Shown here: piece by piece, positions 39,780 to 47,551 of the stretch | Numbering within the stretch: the first letter of the stretch is position 1 | How the letters are laid out: every line of letters begins with the position of its first letter | Source: Actinospineispora acaciae DSM 45401 | GTDB lineage: Bacteria > Actinomycetota > Actinomycetes > Mycobacteriales > Pseudonocardiaceae | Assembly (NCBI RefSeq): GCF_000620785.1 | Contig: NZ_JIAI01000007.1 | Location: 310,001 to 374,000 of the forward strand | DNA length: 64,000 bases | Direction of reading: 5' to 3' | Program-made: the position numbers and the translations under genes | Notes under the pieces: model-generated | Seen by the model: the letters and a program-made list of their open reading frames with translations, nothing else | Databases searched by the model: none | Told to the model about the DNA's origin: nothing

Positions 39780-42005
39780 TTACGAGCGCGGACGGGTCTT
39801 CTCCGGGTCGTAGAACGGGAACCGCACCACCCGGGCGGGGATGCGCTTCTGGTGGCCGTCGAGCTTGCCGACCTCGACCTCGGTGTCCAGGGCGGCGTAC
39901 TGGACGGCCATGCGGCACAGCGCGATGTTCGTGCGCAGCACCGGCGAGCGGGTGGCGCTGGTGACCACGCCGACCTGGGAGCGGCCCACGTGCACGCAGT
40001 CGCCGTGCGCGGCGGGTTCGTTGCCCGCGAGCTCCAGGCCGACCAGTGCCCGCTGCGGATGCGCCTTGCGTTCGAGCAGCGCGTCGCGGCCGACGAAGTC
40101 GTCCTGCTTGGTCTTGAGCGGGACGGTGAAGCCGATGCCGGCCTCGAACGGGTCGGTCTGGTCGTCGAAGTCGTAGCCGGCGAACACCAGGCCGGACTCG
40201 ATGCGCAGCATGTCCAGCGCGTCCAGGCCGAGCGGCGTCAGCCCGTACGGCCCGCCCGCCTGAACGACCGCGTCCCACAGCGCGGGCGCGTCGGAGGGAT
40301 GCACCCACAGCTCGTAGCCCAGCTCGCCGGAGTACCCCGTGCGCGACACCAGCAGCGGCACCCCGTTGTGGTCGCCGAGGCGGCCGATGGCGAACCGGAA
40401 CCAGGTCAGGTCGCCGAACGCCGGCTGGGTGCCCGGCGTCCAGATGATCTCCCGTAACAGGTCGCGGCTGGCTGGGCCCTGCACGGCGATGTTGTGCAGC
40501 TGGTCGGTGGAGTGCTTGACCCACACCCGGTCCAGGCCCAGGCGAGACGCCTGCTCGCGCAGCCACACCCCGTCGTACTCGTCGCCGCCGACGAACCGGA
40601 AGTTCGTGTCCCCCAGCCGGAACACCGTGCAGTCGTCGATCATCCCGCCGGTCTCGTTGCACATCGCGGAGTAGACGACCTGCCCGTGCGAGAGCCGCCG
40701 GATGTTGCGGGTCACGGTCGCCTGCAGCAGCGCCTCGGCGTCCGGCCCGAGCACCTCGAACTTGCGCAGCGGGGACAGGTCCATCACCGCCGCGCGCTCC
40801 CGGCAGGCCCAGTACTCCTCGGTCGGGCCGTGGCCGTCGAAGCTGGACGGCAGCCAGTAGCCCCGGTACTCGGTGAGCTGGCGGGTCAGCGCCTTGATCC
40901 GGGGCGCGAAGCCGGTGTCGCGGGTCAGCTCGGGCTCGGCATCAGGGGTGACCCGGTGCGCGATGGCCATGGAGAACTTCCTCTCCGTGTCATAGACCCG
41001 GACGTGGATGTCTGTGGGCACCCAGGCGTTGGCCGGGTCGATGTCGTCCGGGCAGGCCGACGAGGCGCACACCAGGTCGGTGGCCGCGCGCATCAGCACG
41101 TAGTCCCCCGGCCGCGACCACGGCTCGTCGAACACCAGCAGGTTGTCGGCGTCGAACGCGGTGTTGTAGAAGAGGTTCAGCGCGGGCCAGCCGGCGCGCG
41201 GGGCCACGCCGTAGGACCGGAGCTGGTTGTTGAAGTTCTCGGTGCAGTTGATGTGCCCGGGGTAGCCCATGTCCTCGTAGTACTTGGCGTTGCAGGCCAG
41301 CCCGAAGGTGTCGTGGCGGCCGACGGTGTCGCGGACGATCTCTACCAGCGGCTGGGCGTCGGCGTCGTAGAACTTCCCGTGCAGGCCGGGCTGGGGGTAG
41401 GCGTTGCCCATGAAGTACCGGGTGGTCGTCGAGTCGAGCCCGCGCTCCACGCCGTCGTCGAGGCGGTGCGCGGAGAACGCCAGGAAGTCCGAACACTGCC
41501 GGCCCTCGACGTCGATCACCTGGATGTACTGGCCTGCCTTGACCAGGTAGGACAGCGCGGTGGCCGCGTCGATGCGGAACTCGTCCACCGGCTCGGCCAG
41601 CGGCGGGGGCAGCTCCCGGTCGAGAGCCGGCGGGCGGGGCGTGGCGCGGCGCAGTTCGAGCAGGAGCTCGGACGGGGGGTTCGCGGCGGCGTCGTGCACG
41701 CTCATCGGGGCGGCGGGGGCGTCGATGCGGGCGACGGCCTCGTCGGCGACGGTGATCGTCTCGGACGCGCCGGCCGGTGACCACTCGCCGAACAGCCGCT
41801 CGGCGCGGGTGTCGGCGGGGTCGGCGCCCTGGACGGTGAGTGCGGCGGTCTGGCGGCCCTGCGGGTCGATCACGGTCAGGCGGTCGCCGGGGTGCAGCGG
41901 CACGGTCGTCGAGCCGCCGGGGCGGACCCGGTAGCGCTCCAGGTCGGGTTCGCTCGGCAACAGCCCGGGCAGCAACAGCCGTGGCCGGTCGGGGGTCAGC
42001 GTCAT
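39780..42005 (-). CDS. tdm: TMAO demethylase (Tdm): DUF1989 domain fused to THF-binding GcvT-like domain
   Basis: The 741-residue protein has an N-terminal DUF1989 region (about 140-350) with KAGQYIQVIDVEGRQCSDF, FGLACNAKYYE, GHINCTENFNN and SSACPDDID; C238, C254 and C318 are placed as the zinc-binding cysteines of Tdm. The first 60 residues repeat the same beta motif (HPGDRLTVIDPQGRQ). The C-terminal part (about 370-741) is a GcvT/aminomethyltransferase domain (ERAAVMDLSPLRKFEVLGPDAEALLQ, SRTGYSGELGYELWV, ALDMLRIESGLVFAGYDFDDQTDP). Known Tdm converts TMAO to dimethylamine and formaldehyde, the THF domain capturing formaldehyde. Its ATG overlaps the preceding flavoprotein stop. Dimethylsulfoniopropionate or glycine-betaine demethylases are alternatives but lack DUF1989. 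Confidence 0.9.
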   Translation of the reverse strand: MTLTPDRPRLLLPGLLPSEPDLERYRVRPGGSTTVPLHPGDRLTVIDPQGRQTAALTVQGADPADTRAERLFGEWSPAGASETITVADEAVARIDAPAAPMSVHDAAANPPSELLLELRRATPRPPALDRELPPPLAEPVDEFRIDAATALSYLVKAGQYIQVIDVEGRQCSDFLAFSAHRLDDGVERGLDSTTTRYFMGNAYPQPGLHGKFYDADAQPLVEIVRDTVGRHDTFGLACNAKYYEDMGYPGHINCTENFNNQLRSYGVAPRAGWPALNLFYNTAFDADNLLVFDEPWSRPGDYVLMRAATDLVCASSACPDDIDPANAWVPTDIHVRVYDTERKFSMAIAHRVTPDAEPELTRDTGFAPRIKALTRQLTEYRGYWLPSSFDGHGPTEEYWACRERAAVMDLSPLRKFEVLGPDAEALLQATVTRNIRRLSHGQVVYSAMCNETGGMIDDCTVFRLGDTNFRFVGGDEYDGVWLREQASRLGLDRVWVKHSTDQLHNIAVQGPASRDLLREIIWTPGTQPAFGDLTWFRFAIGRLGDHNGVPLLVSRTGYSGELGYELWVHPSDAPALWDAVVQAGGPYGLTPLGLDALDMLRIESGLVFAGYDFDDQTDPFEAGIGFTVPLKTKQDDFVGRDALLERKAHPQRALVGLELAGNEPAAHGDCVHVGRSQVGVVTSATRSPVLRTNIALCRMAVQYAALDTEVEVGKLDGHQKRIPARVVRFPFYDPEKTRPRS

Positions 42006-43414
42006 CCGCGAGCCTCCTTCTCGTCGGCCTCCGCTTCGGCAACCAGTCGCGCGGCCAGCGCGCGCTTGCCGGCGGCGTCCAGCTTCTTCGTCTCGTTGGC
42101 CAGGGCGCGCTGGTCCACCGTCTGGTTCCAGTAGTCGACGGCCTCGAAGCCGAGCAGCACCGACTTGCCCACGAACTGGCGCAGCACCTCGTTGGACGGC
42201 CCCATCACCCAGCCGGCCTTGCCGTCGCGCAGGTAGCGCTCCAGCTCCAGGTCACGGCGGTAGCCCGAGCCGCCGCAGGCGTGCAGCATCGTGTCCACCA
42301 CGGCGGTGACGTTCTTCGCGGCGGTGAACTTGAGCTGCCAGCACCAGTGCAGGTAGTTCGCCCGGGCCCGCTCCCCCGGCGTCAGCAGCCGGCGGTTGTG
42401 GTCGGTGGCGCCGTCCAGCGCGCCGGCCACCGAGTACGCGGCCAGCCGGGCGGAGTTCGTGTCGGTGACCGCCTCGCCCACGTAGTCCTGGATGGTCGGG
42501 TAGTCGCACACCCGCAGGCCGGTGTCGTCGTGCACCTTGCCGGTGGTGTGCCGCTTGGCAATGTCCACCGCGCCCATCGCGATGCCGTTCCACACCGACG
42601 ACGAACCGAGCAGGAACCACGGGTCGACCACCTCGTCGTTGGACTCCGCGCCGTCCCCGACCGGCCCGACCAGCTGCTCGGGCGGCACCAGCGCGCGGTC
42701 CACCTCCACCGCGCCGGACTGGTTGCCCCGCAGCCCCAGCGCGTCCCACATCGACGGCCGCGCCCGCACCACGTCGGCGTCCACCACGAACACCGACAGG
42801 TCGTGGTACCCGGTGAAGTCCGGGCTGGTGGTCTGGATGACGTAGAAGTCGGCGAACCCGCCCGAGGTGGTCCACGACGAGCGCTTGCGCACCCGGAACG
42901 AGCCGTTCACCCGCTCCGCGCCGGACGAGATCGGGAACCAGAAGTGCCCGCCGGTGCGCGGGTCGGAGTAGGACAGGGTGCCGATCCGCCCGGAGTTCAG
43001 CGGCCGGATGTAGCGGTCCACCAGCGCCGGCGTGGGCCGCAGCATGATCGCCTGCACGGCGGCCACGTGCATCACGTAGCACATCGCGGTGGACGCGCAG
43101 CCGAAGCGCGCGATGGCCTCGGCGACCAGCGCGAACGCCAGGTGGTCGCCGCCCAGTCCGCCGTACGCCTCGGGCACCGTCAGCCCGAGGAAGCCGTGCT
43201 CGCCGAGCAGCTCCAGGTTGCGCCGGGGGAAGCGCAGCTCGTCGTCGGAGCGCTCGGCGTTGGCCCGCATCTCCCGCGCGCACAGCTCGATCACGGTGGC
43301 GCGCAGCTCGCGGTGCCGGTCGGTGAGCAGCCAGTCCGGGTCCCAGTCCGAGGCCACCCCCCAGAACGGCTCGCCGCGCCACCTGGTGGGTTCGGATAAG
43401 TGCGCGGTGGTCAC
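42002..43414 (-). CDS. Acyl-CoA-dehydrogenase-fold flavoprotein, unknown substrate, coupled to tdm
   Basis: The 470-residue protein shares the acyl-CoA dehydrogenase scaffold: LGEHGFLGLTVPEAYGGLGGDHLAFALVAEAIARFG, WTTSGGFADFYVIQTTS, DALGLRGNQSGAVEVD and a C-terminal MLHACGGSGYRRDLELERYLRDGKAGWVMGPSNEVLRQFVG (quoted in parts). The usual YEGT/ERL catalytic glutamate contexts are not evident, and the TEPGxGSD flavin loop is replaced by LSYSDPRTGGHFW, so ordinary acyl-CoA chemistry is doubtful. The fold also includes flavin monooxygenases and amine or nitroalkane oxidases. GTG start overlapping the 36-residue ORF stop, and its stop overlaps the tdm ATG. Given the absent dimethylamine monooxygenase it is the prime candidate for an amine demethylation step (inference). 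Confidence 0.78.
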   Translation of the reverse strand: MTTAHLSEPTRWRGEPFWGVASDWDPDWLLTDRHRELRATVIELCAREMRANAERSDDELRFPRRNLELLGEHGFLGLTVPEAYGGLGGDHLAFALVAEAIARFGCASTAMCYVMHVAAVQAIMLRPTPALVDRYIRPLNSGRIGTLSYSDPRTGGHFWFPISSGAERVNGSFRVRKRSSWTTSGGFADFYVIQTTSPDFTGYHDLSVFVVDADVVRARPSMWDALGLRGNQSGAVEVDRALVPPEQLVGPVGDGAESNDEVVDPWFLLGSSSVWNGIAMGAVDIAKRHTTGKVHDDTGLRVCDYPTIQDYVGEAVTDTNSARLAAYSVAGALDGATDHNRRLLTPGERARANYLHWCWQLKFTAAKNVTAVVDTMLHACGGSGYRRDLELERYLRDGKAGWVMGPSNEVLRQFVGKSVLLGFEAVDYWNQTVDQRALANETKKLDAAGKRALAARLVAEAEADEKEARG

Positions 43415-43521
43415 AGCTTCTTGACGAAGGTCCGCGCGTGGTAGAGCGCCAGCGCCGGCAGCCCCACGAACAACACCACCATCAGCACCGCGCCGCCCGG
43501 ATAGGCGAAGAACTCGCTCAT
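43411..43521 (-). CDS. 36-residue single-pass membrane peptide in tdm operon
   Basis: The short product MSEFFAYPGG... has one hydrophobic helix (about residues 10-27, GAVLMVVLFVGLPALAL) and a basic end (HARTFVKKL), giving an N-out/C-in single-pass prediction. It is real in my view because its start overlaps the stop of the 103-residue gene (ATGA) and its stop overlaps the start of the flavoprotein gene (GTGA); frame and spacing on both sides fit translational coupling. No family is recognised. It could anchor or adapt the flavoprotein to the membrane, or be a small subunit of the EamA transporter. Confidence 0.7.
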   Translation of the reverse strand: MSEFFAYPGGAVLMVVLFVGLPALALYHARTFVKKL

Positions 43522-43829
43522 GACGCCACCTCCAGCAGGCCGGACTGGCGCATCCGCTCCCGGCCGAAGTCGTTGAGCCGGAACCGGAACAGCACCTGCT
43601 CGACCCCTCCCGTCCGCTCCGGATCCACCGTCGTCTCCACCTCGTCGAGCAGGCCGCCGGAGAACAGGTCGGTGAGGTTCAACCGGACGGTGCCGCGCCA
43701 GTACTCGCCGTCCAGCCCGTACTCGGTACACGCCGCCGCGCACAGCTCGTCGTCCCACCGCCCGTTCTCCTGGGCCGCAGGCTCGGCGAGCAGCGCCAGC
43801 AGGTACCCCTTCAGGTGCAGCTGGGACAT
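43518..43829 (-). CDS. 103-residue protein of unknown function in tdm operon
   Basis: The product begins MSQLHLKGYLLALLAEPAAQENGRW and has a likely winged-helix or similar alpha/beta layout: WDDELCAAACTEYGLDGEYWRGTVRLNLTDLFSGGLLDEVE, then EQVLFRFRLNDFGRERMRQSGLL (quoted in parts). The end LFRFRLNDFGRERM is reminiscent of a beta-hairpin wing followed by a helix, as in small DNA-binding or adaptor proteins. Two cysteines (30 and 34) are spaced C-x3-C. No family is recognised. It starts at the last base of the EamA stop (TGATG) and overlaps the next gene by four bases, so it is made together with the transporter and the flavoprotein. Confidence 0.72.
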   Translation of the reverse strand: MSQLHLKGYLLALLAEPAAQENGRWDDELCAAACTEYGLDGEYWRGTVRLNLTDLFSGGLLDEVETTVDPERTGGVEQVLFRFRLNDFGRERMRQSGLLEVAS

Positions 43830-44893
43830 CACGCCTCCTGGGTGGTGCTGGAGCGGGTGGCGGGGACCGCGCGGATGACCTCGAGCACGTCGCGCTTCTC
43901 GGTGAACAGCACGAAGCTGCCGACCACCGCCACGACGGCGCCGATCACGAACTGGATGCCGGGCGGCTTGAGCGTGAACACGTACAGCCAGACCAGCGCG
44001 AGCGGGCCGTACAGCGCGGCGATCGCCTGCCCGCGCCCGACGCCGATCAGCGGGAACGACTTGTACCAGGACACGTAGCAGAAACCGAACGTCAGCCCGA
44101 GCAGCGCCAGCAGCAGCAGGTTGTTCGGGTTGGCCAGCGCCGCGCCGACGGTGCTCCAGAACTGGGCGCCGGCCAGCCCGGCCGCGATCGGGACCGCCAC
44201 CACGACCCACAGCGCCACCTCGGCGGTGAACCGCAGCGTGATGCCGATGTCCGGGTCGCTCACGTCCAGCGCCCGCCCGGCGATGGCGCCCTCGATGCCC
44301 CAGCCCACGAACGCCAGCGCGCCGCCCAGGTAGCCCAGCCAGCCGCCGCCCCCGGCGCCGGTCAGCTCGCCGACGATGCCCGGCGCGAAGATCACCACAC
44401 CGCCCGCGACGATGACCAGGATGCCGATCGCCGCCCGCTGGGTGATGTTCTCGTGGTACCAGATCCGGGCCACCAGGGCGCCGATGATCGGGTACAGCAG
44501 CGCGGACACCGCGGAGAACTGCGGCCCGACGTATGCGATGGCCAGGATCGACCCGAAGATCGCCGCCATGCCCGCCAGCCCGGCCGGCCCGTACCAGCGG
44601 GAGATCTTGACCTGGCGCAGCGTCCGCACGTAGTCGCCGGTCTTGCCGAGCACCGCGACCCAGACGAACAACGCGATCAGCACCGCTATCGCGTTCAGCG
44701 TGGTGATCACCATGGCGGCGAGGAGGTAGTTGTCCGTCAGGTCGACGAACGGTTTCTCCTGGTAGATGACGGTGCCCGGGACGTACCACGCCCCCCACAG
44801 CACCGCGCACCACAGCGCCCAGATGAACCCCCACCGCACCTGCCGGTTGCGGTAGTCCAGCCGCAGCTGCTCGATCTTGACCGAATCCACCAT
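43829..44893 (-). CDS. EamA/DMT-family transporter, first gene of tdm operon
   Basis: The 354-residue protein has about ten hydrophobic helices: WALWCAVLWGAWYVPGTVIYQ (1), LLAAMVITTLNAIAVLIALFVWVAVLG (2), GLAGMAAIFGSILAIAYVGPQFSAV, LLYPIIGALVARIWYHENITQRAAIGILVIVAGGVVIFAPG (quoted in parts), the last pair being an EamA hallmark. A charged N-terminal helix (KIEQLRLDYRNRQVRW) precedes them. It is a metabolite exporter or importer; in this operon uptake of a methylated amine, its N-oxide or a related osmolyte, or export of the product, is likely. ATG at 44893 with GAGGAG six bases upstream. The promoter lies in the 315-base upstream region. Confidence 0.83.
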   Translation of the reverse strand: MVDSVKIEQLRLDYRNRQVRWGFIWALWCAVLWGAWYVPGTVIYQEKPFVDLTDNYLLAAMVITTLNAIAVLIALFVWVAVLGKTGDYVRTLRQVKISRWYGPAGLAGMAAIFGSILAIAYVGPQFSAVSALLYPIIGALVARIWYHENITQRAAIGILVIVAGGVVIFAPGIVGELTGAGGGGWLGYLGGALAFVGWGIEGAIAGRALDVSDPDIGITLRFTAEVALWVVVAVPIAAGLAGAQFWSTVGAALANPNNLLLLALLGLTFGFCYVSWYKSFPLIGVGRGQAIAALYGPLALVWLYVFTLKPPGIQFVIGAVVAVVGSFVLFTEKRDVLEVIRAVPATRSSTTQEA

Positions 44894-45208
44894 GGCGACT
44901 CCTCGCGGAGCTCCGGGCGCACTCGGCGGCCACGGTGCTTCGTGATCGGCCGCCGGTCGACGCTGACCGATGGGCGAGTGTGACATCCATCATGTTGGCC
45001 GACGTCCGCCCTGTAAACCCCCAGTGGAGAGACCGTCTCCAGAACTTCCGGGTGACAACGCTCGCCCACAGTGACCACCGCCCCCCGTTCGGACGGATCA
45101 TGTCCACTGCGGCAATTACCCGATCGCTCGCACACCCACTTCGTATCCGGCACACCTGCTCCAGCGCGTGTGCGGGGTACGGAGTGGGTGTGCGAGCGGC
45201 GGGAGGGG
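44894..45208. promoter_or_regulatory. 315-base upstream region of the EamA-tdm operon
   Basis: No gene is seen. The part near 44980-45120 is AT-richer than average and contains an 11-bp palindrome GAGACCGTCTC (45029-45039) that could be an operator for the XRE-cupin or IclR regulator. The distal end holds the class-2 repeat at 45126-45197 that ends the cyclodeaminase gene. I could not fit it to a known riboswitch. Confidence 0.5.
45126..45197. terminator. Palindromic repeat, class 2 copy B (putative terminator)
   Basis: Perfect 15-bp outer arms GCTCGCACACCCACT (45126-45140) and 45183-45197, with an inner near-repeat (CCGGCACACC / GTGTGCGGGG). It is 11 bases downstream of the cyclodeaminase stop codon (minus strand). 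Confidence 0.7.
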
Positions 45209-45751
45209 TTACGGGGTGTTGGCGGCGGATTGGGCGGCGCGGACGTAGGCGCGGGCGTCGGCGATGGCGGCGCCGTCCAGCTCGCCGTGGCGGACGTTGA
45301 TGCCGACCAGTTCGGCGGCCGCCCGCACGCCGGCCTCGGCCAGGAGCACGGCGGTCCGCGCGTCCCCGGCCAGGTTCTGGTTGCCCTCGGCGGCCAGCCG
45401 TGCCGCGAGCTTGGCCACCTCGGCGCCGTGGCGGGCCATCTCCAGTGGCACCTCGGTGGCCGCCCGCATCGCCTCGCCGCGCGCGGTCCGGTCCCGGCCG
45501 GCGGCGAGCACCTCGGCGTAGGCGGCCGCGTCGGCGTCGGCGAGCGCGAGCGCGCGCGCCCGCAGCTCGTCCGCCCGGCCGGCCAGCGCGGCCAGCTCGT
45601 CGGACCGGGAGAACCTCGCGGCCATCGCCGTCAGCCCGGCCGCCATGGCCAGCGTGAGCGCCGCCGCCGCGCCCCCGGACGGCGCCGGCCGCCGCGCCGC
45701 CAGCTCCCCGAGGAACTCCCCAACGGTCACATCGCCGTATCGCTCGCTCAC
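45209..45751 (-). CDS. Cyclodeaminase/methenyl-THF cyclohydrolase family protein (FchA-like)
   Basis: The 180-residue protein has GEFLGELAARRPAPSGGAAAALTLAMAAGLTAMAARFS at the start and VPLEMARHGAEVAKLAARLAAEGNQNLAGDARTAVLLAEAGVRAA later (quoted in parts), with the conserved N(Q)NLAGDA...T and AP.GG motifs of the formiminotransferase-cyclodeaminase C-terminal domain. As a stand-alone domain it would be a 5,10-methenyl-THF cyclohydrolase (FchA) making 10-formyl-THF. GTG start with GGAGG four bases upstream. It lies downstream of fhs in the same direction, so the methylene-THF made by MgdABC can be oxidised to formate, apart from a dehydrogenase not found here. Confidence 0.83.
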   Translation of the reverse strand: MSERYGDVTVGEFLGELAARRPAPSGGAAAALTLAMAAGLTAMAARFSRSDELAALAGRADELRARALALADADAAAYAEVLAAGRDRTARGEAMRAATEVPLEMARHGAEVAKLAARLAAEGNQNLAGDARTAVLLAEAGVRAAAELVGINVRHGELDGAAIADARAYVRAAQSAANTP

Positions 45752-45775
45752 GGTTCCTCCACGGCACACACCGCT

Positions 45776-45815
45776 CGTACCCCGCACACACATCCCAACT
45801 TGTGTGCGGGGTACG
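45776..45815. terminator. Palindromic repeat, class 2 copy C (putative terminator)
   Basis: Perfect 15-bp arms CGTACCCCGCACACA (45776-45790) and 45801-45815 with a 10-base loop. It is 36 bases downstream of the fhs stop and 24 bases before the cyclodeaminase start, so it may partly separate the two genes. Confidence 0.75.
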
Positions 45816-45851
45816 GACGGCGTGTACGGCGCACAGCCATCGCTCGGGCGG

Positions 45852-47549
45852 TCAGGACAGGCCGACTATCTCACCGTTGGCGTCGAGGTCGATGTGGTGG
45901 GCGGCGGGGTCGGTGCCCAGGCCGGGCATGGTGCGCATGTCCCCGCAGATCGGGTAGATGAAGCCGGCGCCCACCGACGCGCGGACCTCGCGGACCGGGA
46001 GCCGCCAGCCGGTGGGGGCGCCCTTGAGGGCCGGGTCGGACGAGATGGACAGGTGCGTCTTGGCGATGCACACCGGCAGCGAGCCGAAGCCGTTGCGCTC
46101 GTAGCTGTCCAGCTCGCGGGCCGCGGTCGGGGCGTAGTCCACGCCGTCCGCGCCGTACACCTCGCGCGCGATCGTCTCGATCTTCTCCCGCAGCGATGCC
46201 TCGTCCGGGTAGAGGAAGCGGAAGTCGGTCGGCTCCTCCGCCGCCTCCGCGACCGCGCGCGCCAGGTCGGTCGCGCCGGCGCCGCCCTCGGAGAAGTGCT
46301 GGCACACCGCCGAGCGGGCTCCCATCTCGGCGGCGATCTCCGCGATGGCGGCGTGTTCGGACGGGTGGTCGCCCGGGAAGGCGTTGATCGCCACCACCGG
46401 CGACACCCCGTGCAGCCTGATGTTCTCGATCTGCTTGCGCAGGTTGGCCCCGCCGGCGTGCACGTCGTCCGGGTTCTCCACCAGCATCGCCGGCGGCAGC
46501 GGCTTGCCGGCCACCACCCGGTGCGCCCCGGAGTGCGCCTTGAGCGCGCGCACCGTGGCCACCACCACCGCGGCGTCCGGACGCAGCCCCGAGGCGCGGC
46601 ACTTGATGTTGAAGAACCGCTCGGCGCCCATGTCCGCGCCGAACCCGGCCTCCGTGATCAGAAAGTCCCCGCCCCGGATGCCGATCAGGTCGGCCACCAC
46701 CGAGGAGTTGCCGTGCGCGATGTTGCCGAACGGCCCGGCGTGCACCAGCACGGGCGTGTTCTCCAGCGTCTGCATGAGGTTCGGCTTGAGCGCGTCGCGC
46801 ATGATGACGGCCATCGCGCCGGCGCCGCCGAGGTCCTCGGCCGTCACCGGCTCGCCCCGGCGGGTGTAGCCGACCACGATCCGGCCCAGCCGGGCGCGCA
46901 TCTCCGGCAGCGAGCGGGCCAGCGCGAAGATGGCCATCACCTCGGAGGCCGCGGTGATGTCGAAGCCGGTCTGCCTGGGGATGCCGTCCAGCCGGTTGCC
47001 CAGGCCGACGATCACGTTGCGCAGCGCCCGGTCGTTGACGTCCAGCACCCGCCGCCAGGTGATCCGGTGCTGGTCCAGCCCGGACGCGTTGCCCTGGTAG
47101 AGGTGGTTGTCCAGCACGGCGGAGAGCATGTTGTGCGCCTCGGTGACGGCGTGGAAGTCGCCGGTGAGGTGCAGGTTGAGGGTCTCCATCGGCACCACCT
47201 GGCTGTACCCGCCGCCGGCCGCGCCGCCCTTGATGCCGAACGTCGGGCCCATGGACGGCTGGCGGATGGCCACCGTGGCCTTCTTGCCGATGTGCCGCAT
47301 GGCCTGGCCGAGCCCGACCGTGGTGGTGGTCTTTCCCTCGCCGAGCGGGGTCGGCGTGATCGCGGAGACCACCACGTACTTGGCCGGCGGGCGGTCGGCC
47401 AGCTCGTCGATGGCGTCGAGGCGGATCTTGGCCACGTCCCGGCCGTAGTGTTCGAGCAGGTGGGCGCCCACGCCCATCTCGCCGGCGATGTCCTCGATCG
47501 GCTTGAGCCCGGCGGCGCGGGCGATCTCCAGGTCACTCGGGAAGGCCAT
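45852..47549 (-). CDS. fhs: Formate-tetrahydrofolate ligase (Fhs)
   Basis: The 565-residue protein has DVAKIRLDAIDELADRPPAKYVVVSAITPTPLGEGKTTTTVGLGQAM (P-loop TPLGEGKTTT), PSMGPTFGIKGGAAGGGYSQVVPM, LTGDFHAVTEAHNMLSAVLDNHLYQG and FNIKCRASGLRPDAAVVVATVRALKAH (quoted in parts), all diagnostic of formyl-THF synthetase. It interconverts formate, ATP and THF with 10-formyl-THF. Here it probably runs in the catabolic direction, giving ATP from methyl groups of amines. It begins two bases upstream of the mgdC stop on the same strand, so the one-carbon genes share a transcript with methylglutamate dehydrogenase. Confidence 0.95.
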   Translation of the reverse strand: MAFPSDLEIARAAGLKPIEDIAGEMGVGAHLLEHYGRDVAKIRLDAIDELADRPPAKYVVVSAITPTPLGEGKTTTTVGLGQAMRHIGKKATVAIRQPSMGPTFGIKGGAAGGGYSQVVPMETLNLHLTGDFHAVTEAHNMLSAVLDNHLYQGNASGLDQHRITWRRVLDVNDRALRNVIVGLGNRLDGIPRQTGFDITAASEVMAIFALARSLPEMRARLGRIVVGYTRRGEPVTAEDLGGAGAMAVIMRDALKPNLMQTLENTPVLVHAGPFGNIAHGNSSVVADLIGIRGGDFLITEAGFGADMGAERFFNIKCRASGLRPDAAVVVATVRALKAHSGAHRVVAGKPLPPAMLVENPDDVHAGGANLRKQIENIRLHGVSPVVAINAFPGDHPSEHAAIAEIAAEMGARSAVCQHFSEGGAGATDLARAVAEAAEEPTDFRFLYPDEASLREKIETIAREVYGADGVDYAPTAARELDSYERNGFGSLPVCIAKTHLSISSDPALKGAPTGWRLPVREVRASVGAGFIYPICGDMRTMPGLGTDPAAHHIDLDANGEIVGLS

Positions 47550-47551
47550 CT

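Noticed and set aside
42002..43414. Ordinary acyl-CoA dehydrogenase for fatty acids
   Set aside because: Overall fold fits, but the expected flavin loop and catalytic glutamate contexts are not visible and the operon partners are tdm and a transporter, not beta-oxidation genes.
45021..45080. Possible glycine-type riboswitch (GGAGAGACC... ) upstream of the EamA gene
   Set aside because: The GGAGAGACC is on the plus strand, opposite to the EamA gene, and the second conserved segment of the riboswitch is missing. It is better read as a small palindrome.
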